From the NCBI GenBank assembly GCA_964514105.1, contig CAZEPJ010000028.1, positions 1-53,266 of the forward strand: DNA of 53,266 nucleotides, read 5' to 3'. The notes under the pieces are model-generated. The model was given only the letters and a program-made list of their open reading frames with translations, was not told the DNA's origin and searched no databases. This DNA is from CAZEPJ01 sp964514105 (GTDB taxonomy: Bacteria > Desulfobacterota > Desulfocorpusculales > Desulfocorpusculum). Positions 15,172-24,236 of the stretch are shown in pieces. Numbering within the stretch: the first letter of the stretch is position 1; every line of letters begins with the position of its first letter. The position numbers were made by a program, and so were the translations under genes.

Positions 15172-16644
15172 GTGAGCAAAGCAACCTTATCCCTGATGGC
15201 GGCGATGGCGGTGGTGACGGGGTATCTGGTCGATGCCCATGCCTTTGGCGGCTATTTGAACTCGCTCAACGCCAAGTATGGCACGAGCTACAGCTGCACC
15301 GTATGCCACATCCCCCCCGGCACGACGGCGAGGAATCTGAATGTCTTCGCCAAGAATTTCGCAAACTTCGACGCTGCAACCAGCGTGCCGGGACACTCCG
15401 CATACGCGCTGGACGCAGCCTTCGAAGCATGGGACTCGGACGGCGACGGCGCCTCCAACCTCACCGAGTTCCGGGCCAAAACGCTGCCCAACGACCCCAA
15501 TAGCAGGCCTGCGCCGCCCGACACCACCCCGCCCACGGTGTCCATCTCGGCGCCCGCCAACGGGGCCACGGTCTCGGGCACGGTCACCATCAGCGCCAAC
15601 GCCTCGGACAACGTGGGCGTGGCGGGCGTCCAGTTCCGGGTGGACGGCGCCAACCTCGGCGCCGAGGACACGGCCGCACCCTACAGCGTCTCGTGGAACA
15701 CCACCGCCGCGGCCAACGGAAGCCACACCATCACCGCCGTGGCCCGCGACGCCGCGGGAAACACCGCTACCTCGGCCTCGGTAACGGTGACGGTCAACAA
15801 TACCGTGCCGCCCCCGCCCGACACCACCCCGCCCACGGTGTCCATCTCGGCGCCCGCCAACGGGGCCACGGTCTCGGGCACGGTCACCATCAGCGCCAAC
15901 GCCTCGGACAACGTGGGCGTGGCGGGCGTCCAGTTCCGGGTGGACGGCGCCAACCTCGGCGCCGAGGACACGGCCGCACCCTACAGCGTCTCGTGGAACA
16001 CCACCGCCGCGGCCAACGGAAGCCACACCATCACCGCCGTGGCCCGCGACGCCGCGGGAAACACCGCTACCTCGGCCTCGGTAACGGTGACGGTCAACAA
16101 TACCGCCCCGCCGCCCCAACCCACGCCGGCCCAGGACATGAGTGCGTGGGAGGACAAATGGTTCCGCGTGACCCTCAAGATCGACAAAGATCATCAATTG
16201 GCGGACCTCGGCCTGCTGGGCGCTGGCCGCAAGACCAGGGCGTACCTCCATGTGATCGCATGGGACCCTAATACCGAGCTCTTGGAGACCAGGCTGCATC
16301 AGCACGATGCCCAGAGCGACCAGACGGTCTCGGTCTCCCTGCCGCTCAATGTCCTGGACGGAGATTATCTCGCCTTCACGTTCTGGTCACAGTTCCTGGA
16401 CGACCCGACCACGGCCTTCACCGGCCGCATCAAGGGGAAATTGAAGGCAAAAGCCCTCGTGCGCGGCTCTTTCAGGACCGAGGGCGACTACCAGGCGGAT
16501 GGCGCCGCTGGCGCGCCCGACGACGAGGAAGACCTGACCGATGATGCCTTGGGGTTCGGCGAGTCGTCAGACCAAGGCTGGTTGATGATGCGCGGCAAGA
16601 TGGTCCCGGCAGGCAAGGTCCCGTCCACCATCACCGCCCCGTGA
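15172..16644 (+). CDS. Secreted mono-haem protein with EF-hand-like loop and two identical Ig-like repeats
   Basis: Exported protein of 490 aa. GTG 15172 has GAGGAGGG upstream and gives a signal peptide ending VDAHA. Residues about 40-45 hold one c-haem site (CTVCH). A calcium-loop motif DSDGDGASNLTEF follows at about 90. Then come two Ig-like modules of 100 residues (start PPTVSISAPANGATVSG, end ASVTVTVNN) that are identical in protein and DNA, then a C-terminal domain (WEDKWFRVTLKID ... LMMRGKMVPAGKVP) seen in deltaproteobacterial cytochrome-rich secreted proteins. It lies behind the MtrAB-like pair but on its own sigma-54 promoter. It may be an extracellular or outer-surface electron or adhesion partner; that role is inferred. 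Confidence 0.82.
   Translation: MSKATLSLMAAMAVVTGYLVDAHAFGGYLNSLNAKYGTSYSCTVCHIPPGTTARNLNVFAKNFANFDAATSVPGHSAYALDAAFEAWDSDGDGASNLTEFRAKTLPNDPNSRPAPPDTTPPTVSISAPANGATVSGTVTISANASDNVGVAGVQFRVDGANLGAEDTAAPYSVSWNTTAAANGSHTITAVARDAAGNTATSASVTVTVNNTVPPPPDTTPPTVSISAPANGATVSGTVTISANASDNVGVAGVQFRVDGANLGAEDTAAPYSVSWNTTAAANGSHTITAVARDAAGNTATSASVTVTVNNTAPPPQPTPAQDMSAWEDKWFRVTLKIDKDHQLADLGLLGAGRKTRAYLHVIAWDPNTELLETRLHQHDAQSDQTVSVSLPLNVLDGDYLAFTFWSQFLDDPTTAFTGRIKGKLKAKALVRGSFRTEGDYQADGAAGAPDDEEDLTDDALGFGESSDQGWLMMRGKMVPAGKVPSTITAP
15514..16105 (+). repeat. Exact 300-bp tandem repeat encoding Ig-like modules
   Basis: Bases 15514-15805 are identical to 15814-16105 over 292 bp, with a period of exactly 300 bp (100 codons). 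Identity including third codon positions means a very recent duplication or continual homogenisation. Such a unit could expand or contract by slippage or recombination, changing repeat number in the encoded protein. An assembler could also have collapsed further copies. Confidence 0.95.
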
Positions 16645-16660
16645 CGGGGGCACGGGGGAA

Positions 16661-16679
16661 GGAGGGGGCCACCCCCTCC
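16661..16679. terminator. Convergent-gene hairpin, possible bidirectional terminator
   Basis: GGAGGGGG-CCA-CCCCCTCC forms a perfect 8-bp stem in the 69-bp gap between two convergent stop codons. The downstream tract on the plus strand is C/T-rich (CCCCCCCTTT) rather than a true T-run, so it is either a weak intrinsic terminator or a Rho-assisted one. Confidence 0.35.
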
Positions 16680-16713
16680 CCCCCCCCTTTGCCCCACCTT
16701 TCTTGTCCACCCC

Positions 16714-17892
16714 TCAGCCCTCATTGCGCACAATGAGGGCCACGCCCTGCCCGCCGCCCAGGCACATGGTGGCCAGGCCCAGCTCCGTGCCAGTCCGCCG
16801 CATCTCATAGAGCAGTTTGGTGAGGATGACGCTCCCCGTGGCGCTGATGGGGTGTCCCAGGGCGATGGCCCCACCGTTGACGTTGACCCGGGCCGGATCG
16901 AGCCCCAGTTGTCGGATGCAGGCGAGGCTCTGGGAAGCGAAGGCCTCGTTGAGTTCCACGAGGCCGATGTCGTTGATGTCCAGCTTGGTCCTGGACAGGG
17001 CCTTCTGGGTGGCTGCCACCGGGCCGATGCCCATGATGGCCGGCTCCACGCCCACAGAGGCGTATCCCACGATGGCCGCCAGGGGCTTGCGCCCCAGTTC
17101 CCTGGCCCGCTCCCGGGACGCCACCACCACGGCCGCCGCCCCGTCGTTCATGCCGCTGGAGTTCCCCGGGGTGACGGAGCCCCCTTCGCGAAAAACCGGC
17201 TTGAGCCTGGCCAACCCCTCCAGGGTGGTGTCGGGGCGCGGGTGCTCGTCCTTGCCGAACAGCACCGTGCCCCCCTTGGGCCCCGGCACAGGCACGGGCA
17301 CGACCTGTTCGTCGAAGCGGCCCGCAGCCAGGGCCGCCCCTGCGCGCCGCTGGCTCTCCATGGCGAAGGCGTCCTGATCCTCCCGGCTGATTCCAAACCG
17401 CTCGGCCACGTTCTCGGCGGTCTCTCCCATGGTGTTGCCGCTGATGGGATCATACAGGACCAACTGGTCCATGAGCTGGCCGTGGCCCAACCGGTACCCC
17501 CAGCGTGCTTTGGTGAGCAGGTAGGCCGCCGTGGACATGGACTCCACGCCCCCGGCCACCAGGAGATCCATGTCCCCGGCCTTGATGGCCTGGGCGGCCA
17601 GGAAAACGGTCTTGAGGGAGCCGCCGCATGCCTTGGCCACCGTGTATTGGGGAACCTCGATGGGAATCCCCGCGTCGATGGCCACGGGTCTGGCCATATT
17701 GGCCGGAAGCACCCCGGTCCGGTACTGCTGGGAGAAGACGACCTCCTCCACATGACCCGGTTCGATGCCCGCCCGGGCCACGGCTTCCTTGATGACCAGG
17801 GCCGCCATGGCCCGGTCCGTGACGTCCTTGAGGGTCCCGCCGAACCGCCCCACCGGCGTTCTCGCCGCGCTCAGAATGACCGCCTCTTTCAT
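16714..17892 (-). CDS. Acetyl-CoA C-acyltransferase (thiolase)
   Basis: Thiolase of 392 aa, condensing two acetyl-CoA or cleaving 3-ketoacyl-CoA in the cytoplasm. It opens with MKEAVILSAARTPVGRFGG; the acyl-accepting cysteine is Cys89 in VAKACGGSLK; the C-terminal active-site blocks are NVNGGAIALGHPISATG (His) and MCLGGGQG (second Cys). ATG 17892 follows GGAGGGAGT. Full length for the family. It is a lone gene here, so beta-oxidation versus acetoacetyl-CoA synthesis cannot be decided. Confidence 0.92.
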   Translation of the reverse strand: MKEAVILSAARTPVGRFGGTLKDVTDRAMAALVIKEAVARAGIEPGHVEEVVFSQQYRTGVLPANMARPVAIDAGIPIEVPQYTVAKACGGSLKTVFLAAQAIKAGDMDLLVAGGVESMSTAAYLLTKARWGYRLGHGQLMDQLVLYDPISGNTMGETAENVAERFGISREDQDAFAMESQRRAGAALAAGRFDEQVVPVPVPGPKGGTVLFGKDEHPRPDTTLEGLARLKPVFREGGSVTPGNSSGMNDGAAAVVVASRERARELGRKPLAAIVGYASVGVEPAIMGIGPVAATQKALSRTKLDINDIGLVELNEAFASQSLACIRQLGLDPARVNVNGGAIALGHPISATGSVILTKLLYEMRRTGTELGLATMCLGGGQGVALIVRNEG

Positions 17893-18060
17893 GGATGACT
17901 CCCTCCTTTTGGCTCGATTGCCCGCGTCCTCCCGGCCGAGAGAAGGGCGCGTCCCATTTCCATCTTGTGGTGGGCCTGGCACTGAATTGGAGGAGGGATT
18001 ATACCACGGACCCGGGGCCCCGCAAGGCGTCCTGGGCTGGGCACCAGAGTGCTCGCTCCG

Positions 18061-18411
18061 CTACTGGGCCCCGTCATGCAAAGTGGGCCTGCAGTGCCGA
18101 TGCTCATCGATCCACTCCCCGGTCTTCCCGTCGCAGCGATGAATGCGGCCCAGTTTGCAGCGCCTCGCTCCCCCTGTGGCATAGCCGCCCCCAGCCAGCG
18201 GGCATCTCTTCTCCCCCTCCGGGTGTTCCTTGCCCCAGCCCCTGCCCTTGCCGGCCTGGGCCGCCGAACTCCCCACCTCCGCGGCCAACGGACCGCATTG
18301 CACCGAGGGCCCCATGGACGGCCACTCCCCCTGCACGGCCTTCCCCCGCGCCACGGCCAGGGTCCCTCCGATCGCCGCAAGACCGACGAGCAAGACAAGA
18401 ACGCACCTCAT
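18061..18411 (-). CDS. Small secreted cysteine-containing hypothetical protein
   Basis: Protein of 116 aa with a clean signal peptide (MRCVLVLLVGLAAIGGTLAVARGKA) and five cysteines in the mature part, the last three in the pattern CKLGRIHRCDGKTGEW then EHRHC, which is reminiscent of small DUF1496-like exported proteins with a C..G..H.C.G..G.W signature. ATG 18411 is preceded by GGAGGAG. I do not recognise a function. It lies upstream of, and on the same strand as, the thiolase with a 170-bp gap, and divergent from the glcD-like gene. Confidence 0.6.
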   Translation of the reverse strand: MRCVLVLLVGLAAIGGTLAVARGKAVQGEWPSMGPSVQCGPLAAEVGSSAAQAGKGRGWGKEHPEGEKRCPLAGGGYATGGARRCKLGRIHRCDGKTGEWIDEHRHCRPTLHDGAQ

Positions 18412-18663
18412 GGCCCGTCTCCTCCAGGGGTATGCCTCCAGGGCCCAGGGGGCTTTCGCCCCCGGGCCTTCGGGCAAACACTGTGACAACATAGCGCTGC
18501 TTCACCTGCAGGGCAATTGGGAGGCGGCAAGGTGGGCTGAAAGGCCAGGGACCGCTCGAAGATGGCCCCACCCCTGCAATGGGAGCCCAACCTCCGTGCC
18601 AACGGCCTGCGCACCCAATGGGATCCCCCTCTGGCGTGTCCCGGGCGGGCCCCGGCGGGTGAT

Positions 18664-18692
18664 TTGAGGGGGTCGCCGCGGTGGTGTAAGAT
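18664..18692 (+). promoter_or_regulatory. Weak candidate promoter for the glcD-like gene
   Basis: TTGAGG (18664-18669) and TAAGAT (18687-18692) are 17 bp apart, each matching 4 of 6 consensus positions, about 75 bp before the start codon. Nothing else in the 350-bp divergent gap looks like a promoter. Confidence 0.3.
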
Positions 18693-18767
18693 GGGGAGGT
18701 GGAAGCCTTCTGTCCGCCTCAAATCGAGGATGGGACTGTTCTTGTGAGGGCGCCGAGAGGCCAGGAC

Positions 18768-20171
18768 ATGGACGCACGGATCCGCCGGGAGCTCACCCGC
18801 ATCGTGGGTCGGGAGAACGCCTTTTGGCAAATCGAGGAGAGGACCTGCTACGGGTATGACGCCACCAATCAGCTCTGCATGCCCGACGGCGTGCTCCTGC
18901 CCCGGACCTCCCGGGAGATCTCCCACATCCTCCGGGCGGCCAACCGCCACGGCTTTGCCGTCATCCCCCGGGGGGCGGGATCGGGCTTCACCGGGGGGGC
19001 CCTGCCGGTCCAGGGGGGAATCGTGCTCTCCATGGAGTGCATGGACCGGGTGCTGGTCGTCGACGAGGCGGATCTGGTGGCCGTGGTGGAGCCCGGCGTC
19101 GTAACGGGGGAGTTCCAGAAGCTGGTGGAGCAAAAGGGGCTCTTCTTCCCTCCGGATCCCGCGAGCCAGGAATTCTGCACCCTGGGAGGCAACGTGGCCG
19201 AGTGCGCTGGCGGCATGCGGGCCCTCAAGTACGGGGTCACCAGAGACTACGTGCTGGGGCTGGAGGTCGTCCTGCCCACGGGGGAGGTGATTCGCACCGG
19301 GGGGCGGACCATGAAGAACGTGGTGGGCTACGACCTGACCCGGCTCTTCGTGGGGTCCGAGGGGACCCTGGGGGTCGTCACGGAGATCACCTTGAAGCTC
19401 ATCCCCCTGCCTGAGGCGCGTCGGACGATCCAGGCGTTCTTCCTCTCGGTGGAGACGGCCATGCGGGCGGTGACTCGGATCCTGGGGGCGCGGATCCTGC
19501 CCAGCGCCCTGGAGTTCGTGGACCGGCCCTCCCTGGATTGCGTTTCCGAGACCCGGGGGATGTCCTTCCCCTCTGAGGCCCAGGCCTTGCTCCTCATCGA
19601 GGTGGACGGCCCGGAGTCCGCCGTCGGGGAACTGGCCGAGGCCGTGGGGCGCGCCTGCCTCCCCCTGGCGCCGCTGGCCATGGTGGTGAGCCGGGACCAG
19701 GCAGAGGCCGAATCGCTGTGGGCCCTGCGCAGGGCCATCTCCCCTTCCCTGGCACGAATCCGACCCCACCGGCTGAACGAGGACGTCGTGGTGCCCAGAG
19801 GCCGCCTGCCCCAAGCCATCGCCCAGATCCAGGAGATCTCTCGAAGGCACGGCGTTCGAATGACGGCCTTCGGGCACGCGGGAGACGGGAACCTCCACGT
19901 CAATGCCCTCTTTGACCGGGCCGATCCCCACGAGAGCGCCCGGGCCGCGGCTGCGGCCGCGGACGTCATGCGCATGGCCGTGACCCTGGGGGGAAGCCTC
20001 TCCGGAGAGCACGGGATCGGGGTCACCAAGGCGGCCTTTCTGTCCCTGGAGGTGGGCCCGGAGAGCCTCGCCCTCATGGGGCGCATTCGGGGGCTCCTGG
20101 ACCCCCGCGGCATCCTGAATCCGGGCAAGATCTTCCCGGAGGAGGGGGATCCGGCCGCAGCGGGGAGATGA
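18768..20171 (+). CDS. glcD: FAD-binding D-lactate/glycolate dehydrogenase subunit (GlcD-type)
   Basis: Flavoprotein of 467 aa of the VAO/PCMH family that oxidises a 2-hydroxyacid (D-lactate or glycolate). The FAD-binding domain has VIPRGAGSGFTGGALP, VEPGVVTGEFQ and NVAECAGGMRALKYG; the C-terminal cap has FGHAGDGNLHVN and SGEHGIGVTKAAFL, both diagnostic for GlcD/DLD. I use ATG 18768 (GAGAGG upstream); a GTG at 18744 in the same frame is possible. The Fe-S partner gene follows after 226 bp. Electrons would go from FAD to the partner's clusters and then to quinone or another carrier. Confidence 0.9.
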   Translation: MDARIRRELTRIVGRENAFWQIEERTCYGYDATNQLCMPDGVLLPRTSREISHILRAANRHGFAVIPRGAGSGFTGGALPVQGGIVLSMECMDRVLVVDEADLVAVVEPGVVTGEFQKLVEQKGLFFPPDPASQEFCTLGGNVAECAGGMRALKYGVTRDYVLGLEVVLPTGEVIRTGGRTMKNVVGYDLTRLFVGSEGTLGVVTEITLKLIPLPEARRTIQAFFLSVETAMRAVTRILGARILPSALEFVDRPSLDCVSETRGMSFPSEAQALLLIEVDGPESAVGELAEAVGRACLPLAPLAMVVSRDQAEAESLWALRRAISPSLARIRPHRLNEDVVVPRGRLPQAIAQIQEISRRHGVRMTAFGHAGDGNLHVNALFDRADPHESARAAAAAADVMRMAVTLGGSLSGEHGIGVTKAAFLSLEVGPESLALMGRIRGLLDPRGILNPGKIFPEEGDPAAAGR

Positions 20172-20274
20172 TGGATCGCCTGCAGCCGTCCCGCGCCCGT
20201 GGGCGATTCCCAAGGTGTGCGATTCGCCCCCTGCCAGCCTTCGATGGCCCCGCGAAAGTTCGGCGAACCGAGAT

Positions 20275-20389
20275 GGTCTCGAAAGAAGGAAAACGCCGGT
20301 CTTCGTCATTCCGTCGAGAGACGCAATCCGGTGCTGTCAGGCGGTTGCATGATCCCTGGACCCCGGTTTTCACCGGGGTGTTACGAAAC
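20275..20389 (+). repeat. REP-like intergenic element with perfect hairpin
   Basis: Within the glcD-glcF gap, CGTCATTCCGTCGAGAGACG is followed by AATCC and later by CCCTGGACCCCGG and a perfect 8-bp hairpin ACCCCGGT-TTTC-ACCGGGGT (20360-20379). The pair of flanks GTCATTCC...CCTGGA and the hairpin resemble the short dispersed repeats common in deltaproteobacterial genomes. I see no second copy in this window, so dispersion is not shown. It could attenuate transcription between the two genes. Confidence 0.35.
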
Positions 20390-20397
20390 CATCAACC

Positions 20398-21741
20398 ATG
20401 GGAAACCCCGAAAACCCATTGAGCTGGGTCGGCTCGACGGACGCAGATCGGCTGGGGGAACTCCGGGAGGTTCTCACGCGGTGCGTCAAGTGCGGCCGGT
20501 GCCGGAGCGTCTGCCCGGTGTTCGGGGCGCTGCGGCGCGAGACGGCCGTGGCCCGGGGCAAGATGGCCCTGCTCGAGACAGGCCTGGCCGCCGCCGTGGC
20601 GGGGAGGGCGGCTCCGTTGTCCCGCCTCTCCGGGTATCTTTCCCTCTGTCTCCTGTGCGGTCAATGCACCAGCAACTGCCCCAACGGGGCCGGGGCCCAT
20701 GAGGCCGTGCGCATGGCCCGAGCCCTCGTGGCAGGCCGGGAAGGGCTGCCCCTGTCCAAGAGGCTTCTGTCCAAGGTCGCCGCCGCAGACCGCAGGGTCA
20801 GGGACCGTCTGCTCAAGGGCGGGAGGGTTGTCCAGCGAACGCTCGTGAAGGCGGTCCCGGAGACAAGGGGGTTGCACCTTCGCCTTCCCCGCCCGTCGGC
20901 ACGGCGGGGTTGGATCCCCTCCCTGGCGTCGCCCTTCTTCCTGGAGGGATGTCCCCGGACCCGCCCGGCCCCCCTGGCCAGGTCCAGGGTGGGGCTTTTC
21001 GTGGGGTGCACCATCCACTACCTGGCTCCCCGGGTGGGGGAGGCCGCCGTGGAGCTCCTCAACGGCCTGGGCTGTACCGTGGTAATCCCGCCGGATCAAG
21101 GTTGCTGCGGGCTCATGGCACACGGCATGGGGGACGAGGCCCGCTCTCATCGACTGGCCGTCGAGACCTTGGAGGCGTTTGCGGATTCGACCCTGGCGGC
21201 CATCGTGGCCCCTTGCGCCTCCTGCGCGGCCCACCTCAAGAAGGGGTTTCAGGAAGTGCTTCGCCACGATCCAGAGGCCAGGCGGGAGGCGGCGCGGGTT
21301 TTCGGATCCCGGGTTCGGGATCTGAGCGAGTTCCTGGCCCAGGATGGCCTGCCACAGCGCCTGGCCGCCCGCCAGCAGAGTGCCCCGCAGAGGACCCTCA
21401 CGTATCACGATCCATGCCATCTCGCGCAGGGGCTTAACATCCGGGAGGAACCCAGACGGCTGCTGGGCGCGTTGAGATGTCACGGATATGTGGAGATGAA
21501 GGGGGCTGAGCGCTGCTGCGGCATGGGGGGGGCCTTCCGGATCGCTCACCCCACGGTGTCGCGCAGGATCCTTTGGGAGAAGGTCCGGGCGGTCCAGGAG
21601 ACAGGTGCCGAAGCCGTGGTCACGGGCTGCATGGGGTGCTGGATGCAGCTTCAGGACGGCCTCCGCCGCCGCGCCTCTCCGGTCCAGGTCCTGCACTTGG
21701 CCGAGGTCCTCGTGGCCGACATGGGGGCGGTGCCTGTGTAG
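20398..21741 (+). CDS. glcF: Iron-sulfur/CCG-domain oxidoreductase subunit (GlcF-type)
   Basis: Protein of 447 aa with two ferredoxin-type [4Fe-4S] motifs near residues 30 and 84 (CVKCGRCRSVCP, CLLCGQCTSNCP) and two CCG domains (GCTIHY ... DQGCCGLMAHG and HDPCHL ... ERCCGMGGAF, with CMGCWMQ near the end). This is the GlcF/heterodisulfide-reductase-D-like electron-transfer subunit that pairs with the flavoprotein upstream. ATG 20398 lacks a strong ribosome site. The next gene, selA, begins about 70 bp later. Confidence 0.87.
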   Translation: MGNPENPLSWVGSTDADRLGELREVLTRCVKCGRCRSVCPVFGALRRETAVARGKMALLETGLAAAVAGRAAPLSRLSGYLSLCLLCGQCTSNCPNGAGAHEAVRMARALVAGREGLPLSKRLLSKVAAADRRVRDRLLKGGRVVQRTLVKAVPETRGLHLRLPRPSARRGWIPSLASPFFLEGCPRTRPAPLARSRVGLFVGCTIHYLAPRVGEAAVELLNGLGCTVVIPPDQGCCGLMAHGMGDEARSHRLAVETLEAFADSTLAAIVAPCASCAAHLKKGFQEVLRHDPEARREAARVFGSRVRDLSEFLAQDGLPQRLAARQQSAPQRTLTYHDPCHLAQGLNIREEPRRLLGALRCHGYVEMKGAERCCGMGGAFRIAHPTVSRRILWEKVRAVQETGAEAVVTGCMGCWMQLQDGLRRRASPVQVLHLAEVLVADMGAVPV

Positions 21742-21810
21742 GTCCCTTTGTTGCCCCGGGAGTGGCCGTGTGCTATATGGGAAAAGGCGATGCACCGTGG
21801 AGGCGGCTCG

Positions 21811-23268
21811 ATGGATGAGGCAGGCAACGCCCTTGAGACCTATCTGCGCTCCCTCCCATCGGTGGAGGAGGTCCTCCGATCCGAGGCTGCGGGAGCGCTG
21901 GGGGCTGAGATCCCTCGCCAGGCCCTGGTCTCGGCGGTGCGGGAGGCATTGGAGGGCATCCGCAAAGAGCTCCTGCGCCGCGGGGTAGATCGCTCTGGGG
22001 AACGACCGCCGGAACGGCGGCAATGGACCGAGCGCGTGTGGGGGGAGGCCCGGCGCATCCTGGGCCCCAGCTTGAGGCCGGTGATCAACGCCACCGGGGT
22101 TATCATCCACACCAACCTGGGGCGTTCCCTGCTCGCCAGGGAGGCCATGGAAGCCGTGGCCTGCGCGGCGTCCCGCTACACCAATCTCGAGTTCGACCTG
22201 GCCCGAGGGCAAAGGGGCGCCCGGTGGGCCCATGTGGAGGGTCTTCTGCGGCGCCTCACGGGGGCGGAGGCCGCCACGGTGGTCAACAACAACGCCGGCG
22301 CCGTGCTCATCGCCCTCAACAGCCTGGCCGATGGGAAAGAGGTCCCGGTGTCCCGGGGCCAGCTGGTGGAGATCGGCGGGTCGTTTCGCATGCCAGACGT
22401 CATGGCCCAGAGTCGGGCCCGGTTGGTGGAGGTGGGCACGACCAACAAGACCCGCCTCAGCGACTACGAGGCCGCCATCGGGCCCGAGACCGGGCTCTTG
22501 CTCAAGGTCCACATGAGCAACTACCGAATCCTGGGCTTTACCCAGGAGGTCTCCCTGGAGGACCTCGTGGGCCTGGGGCGCCGCCACGGCATTCCGGTCA
22601 TGGACGATCTGGGGAGCGGATGCCTGTTGGATTTGAGGCAGTGGGGGTTGGAGCCCGAGCCTCTGGTGCAGGACGCCCTGCGCACGGGGGTGGATCTGCT
22701 CACATTCAGCGGGGACAAACTGCTGGGCGGTCCGCAGGCCGGGCTGATCCTGGGAAAACGCCAGTGGGTGGAGCGCATCCGCCGCAACCCGTTGGCCCGG
22801 GCCCTGCGCATCGACAAGCTGACCCTGGCGGCCCTGACCGCCACGTTGGATCTGTACTGGGACCCCCAAGAAGCCGTCCGCCGGATCCCCACCCTGCGCA
22901 TGATGACGGTAGACTCCAAAGCCCTTCGGTCTCGAGCGGGGCGCCTGGCCCGGAGGATCCGCCGGGAGGCCCCTCCCCCATCACTCAGCCTGGCCATCCG
23001 GCCGGATCGCTCTCAGGTGGGAGGGGGAGCCCTCCCTCTCCTGACGCTGCCCACCTGGGCGGTGGGTGTACGGGTCCACGGGGTTACCGCGTTGCGGCTG
23101 GAGAATGCCCTGAGGCGTGCAACCCCCCCCGTCATCGCCCGCATCGCCCGGGAGGAAGTCCTCCTGGACGTTCGCGCGGTGGAGGATGACGAACTGCCTG
23201 ATTTGGCGCGGATTGTGGCGGAGTCGGCGATGGCCTTGACCGAGTGGCATGGCCGGGGGGAGGCGTGA
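21811..23268 (+). CDS. selA: L-seryl-tRNA(Sec) selenium transferase SelA
   Basis: PLP enzyme of 485 aa that converts Ser-tRNA(Sec) to Sec-tRNA(Sec) using selenophosphate. It shows LRSLPSVEEVL at the N-terminus, PVINATGVIIHTNLGRSLL, the PLP aspartate in MDDLGSG, and the Schiff-base Lys303 in FSGDKLLGGPQAG. ATG 21811 has GGAGG at ideal distance; ATG 21790 in the same frame is an alternative. The gene shows that the host makes selenocysteine and so supports reading the TGA at 8522 as Sec. selB, selC and selD are not in the window. Confidence 0.93.
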   Translation: MDEAGNALETYLRSLPSVEEVLRSEAAGALGAEIPRQALVSAVREALEGIRKELLRRGVDRSGERPPERRQWTERVWGEARRILGPSLRPVINATGVIIHTNLGRSLLAREAMEAVACAASRYTNLEFDLARGQRGARWAHVEGLLRRLTGAEAATVVNNNAGAVLIALNSLADGKEVPVSRGQLVEIGGSFRMPDVMAQSRARLVEVGTTNKTRLSDYEAAIGPETGLLLKVHMSNYRILGFTQEVSLEDLVGLGRRHGIPVMDDLGSGCLLDLRQWGLEPEPLVQDALRTGVDLLTFSGDKLLGGPQAGLILGKRQWVERIRRNPLARALRIDKLTLAALTATLDLYWDPQEAVRRIPTLRMMTVDSKALRSRAGRLARRIRREAPPPSLSLAIRPDRSQVGGGALPLLTLPTWAVGVRVHGVTALRLENALRRATPPVIARIAREEVLLDVRAVEDDELPDLARIVAESAMALTEWHGRGEA

Positions 23269-24236
23269 TCCACCGCCGACTCGTCTACGACGGGCCGGGC
23301 GGACAGCGGCTGGACCGGGTTCTGACCGCCCGACTCGATGGACTGACCCGCTCTCAGGTCAAGCGCCTCATCGAGGCCGGCCTCGTCCAGGTCAACGGGA
23401 AGCCGGCCAAGGCCGGGTCGCAGGTTCGACCCGGAGACGAACTGGCCGTGCGGATCCCCTCTTCCCCGCCCTCTCACATCCTGCCGGAGCCCATTCCGCT
23501 CAAGGTCCTTCACGAGGACGCCTGGATCCTAGTGGTGGACAAGCCGGCCGGGCTGGTGGTCCACCCCGGGGCCGGCCACCCATCGGGGACGCTGATTCAC
23601 GCCCTCATGGCCCACTGCCCGGCACTGGATTCCATCGGGGGAACTCAACGGGCGGGCCTGGTGCATCGACTGGACAAGGACACATCCGGCGTGATGGTGG
23701 TGGCCAAGAACGAGGCTGCCCACCGGGAACTGACCCGGCAGTTCAAAGAGCGGCTGGTGTCCAAGGAATACTTGGCCCTGGTTCACGGAAGGGTGCAGGG
23801 CCCCGGCGGCGACCTCGCCCTTCCCATCGGCCGGGATCCCAAGGACAGGAAGCGCATCTCGGTGCGGTCGAGGAGTCCCCGGGCCGCAGTGACCCACTGG
23901 GAGGTGGTGCGTCATCTGCCGCACTGCACCCTGCTTCGGGTCAGACCCGAGACGGGGCGCACCCATCAGATCCGAGTCCACCTGGCTTCCGTCCGGCATC
24001 CGGTGGTGGGCGACGCCCTATACGGCAGCCGGGCCAGGGCGCTCCAGACGGGCCGCGCGGACATCCGTCGGATTCTCTTGGCGGTGCCCCGCCAGTTCCT
24101 CCATGCGGAACGCCTTACACTTGTGCACCCCGATGACGGGGTGAGGCGCACCTACAGCGCCCCGCTGGCAGACGACTTGGCCCGGTGGCTCCGGGCCGCG
24201 GAATTTGACACGGCCGCCATTTCTGATCTATATTGA
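23265..24236 (+). CDS. rluD: RluD-family 23S rRNA pseudouridine synthase
   Basis: RNA-modifying enzyme of 323 aa. An N-terminal S4 domain (LDGLTRSQVKRLIEAGLVQVNG) precedes the catalytic domain with VVDKPAGLVVHPG and the catalytic Asp137 in HRLDKDTSG. GTG 23265 overlaps the selA stop (GTGA) and GGGGGGAGG is upstream, so it is translationally coupled to selA. RluD-type is the closest match (modification of helix 69 of 23S rRNA), but the RluC branch cannot be fully excluded. Confidence 0.88.
   Translation: MIHRRLVYDGPGGQRLDRVLTARLDGLTRSQVKRLIEAGLVQVNGKPAKAGSQVRPGDELAVRIPSSPPSHILPEPIPLKVLHEDAWILVVDKPAGLVVHPGAGHPSGTLIHALMAHCPALDSIGGTQRAGLVHRLDKDTSGVMVVAKNEAAHRELTRQFKERLVSKEYLALVHGRVQGPGGDLALPIGRDPKDRKRISVRSRSPRAAVTHWEVVRHLPHCTLLRVRPETGRTHQIRVHLASVRHPVVGDALYGSRARALQTGRADIRRILLAVPRQFLHAERLTLVHPDDGVRRTYSAPLADDLARWLRAAEFDTAAISDLY
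24205..24234 (+). promoter_or_regulatory. Strong sigma-70 promoter inside the rluD 3' end
   Basis: TTGACA (24205-24210), an 18-bp spacer and TATATT (24229-24234) match 11 of 12 consensus positions. It would drive the downstream pgeF gene from about 24241 with a 165-nt leader that contains a CCCATGATCATGGG palindrome but no recognisable riboswitch. Confidence 0.6.

Noticed and set aside
15514..16105. CRISPR or mobile repeat
   Set aside because: The 300-bp period keeps the reading frame and encodes Ig-like modules; it is an internal gene duplication.
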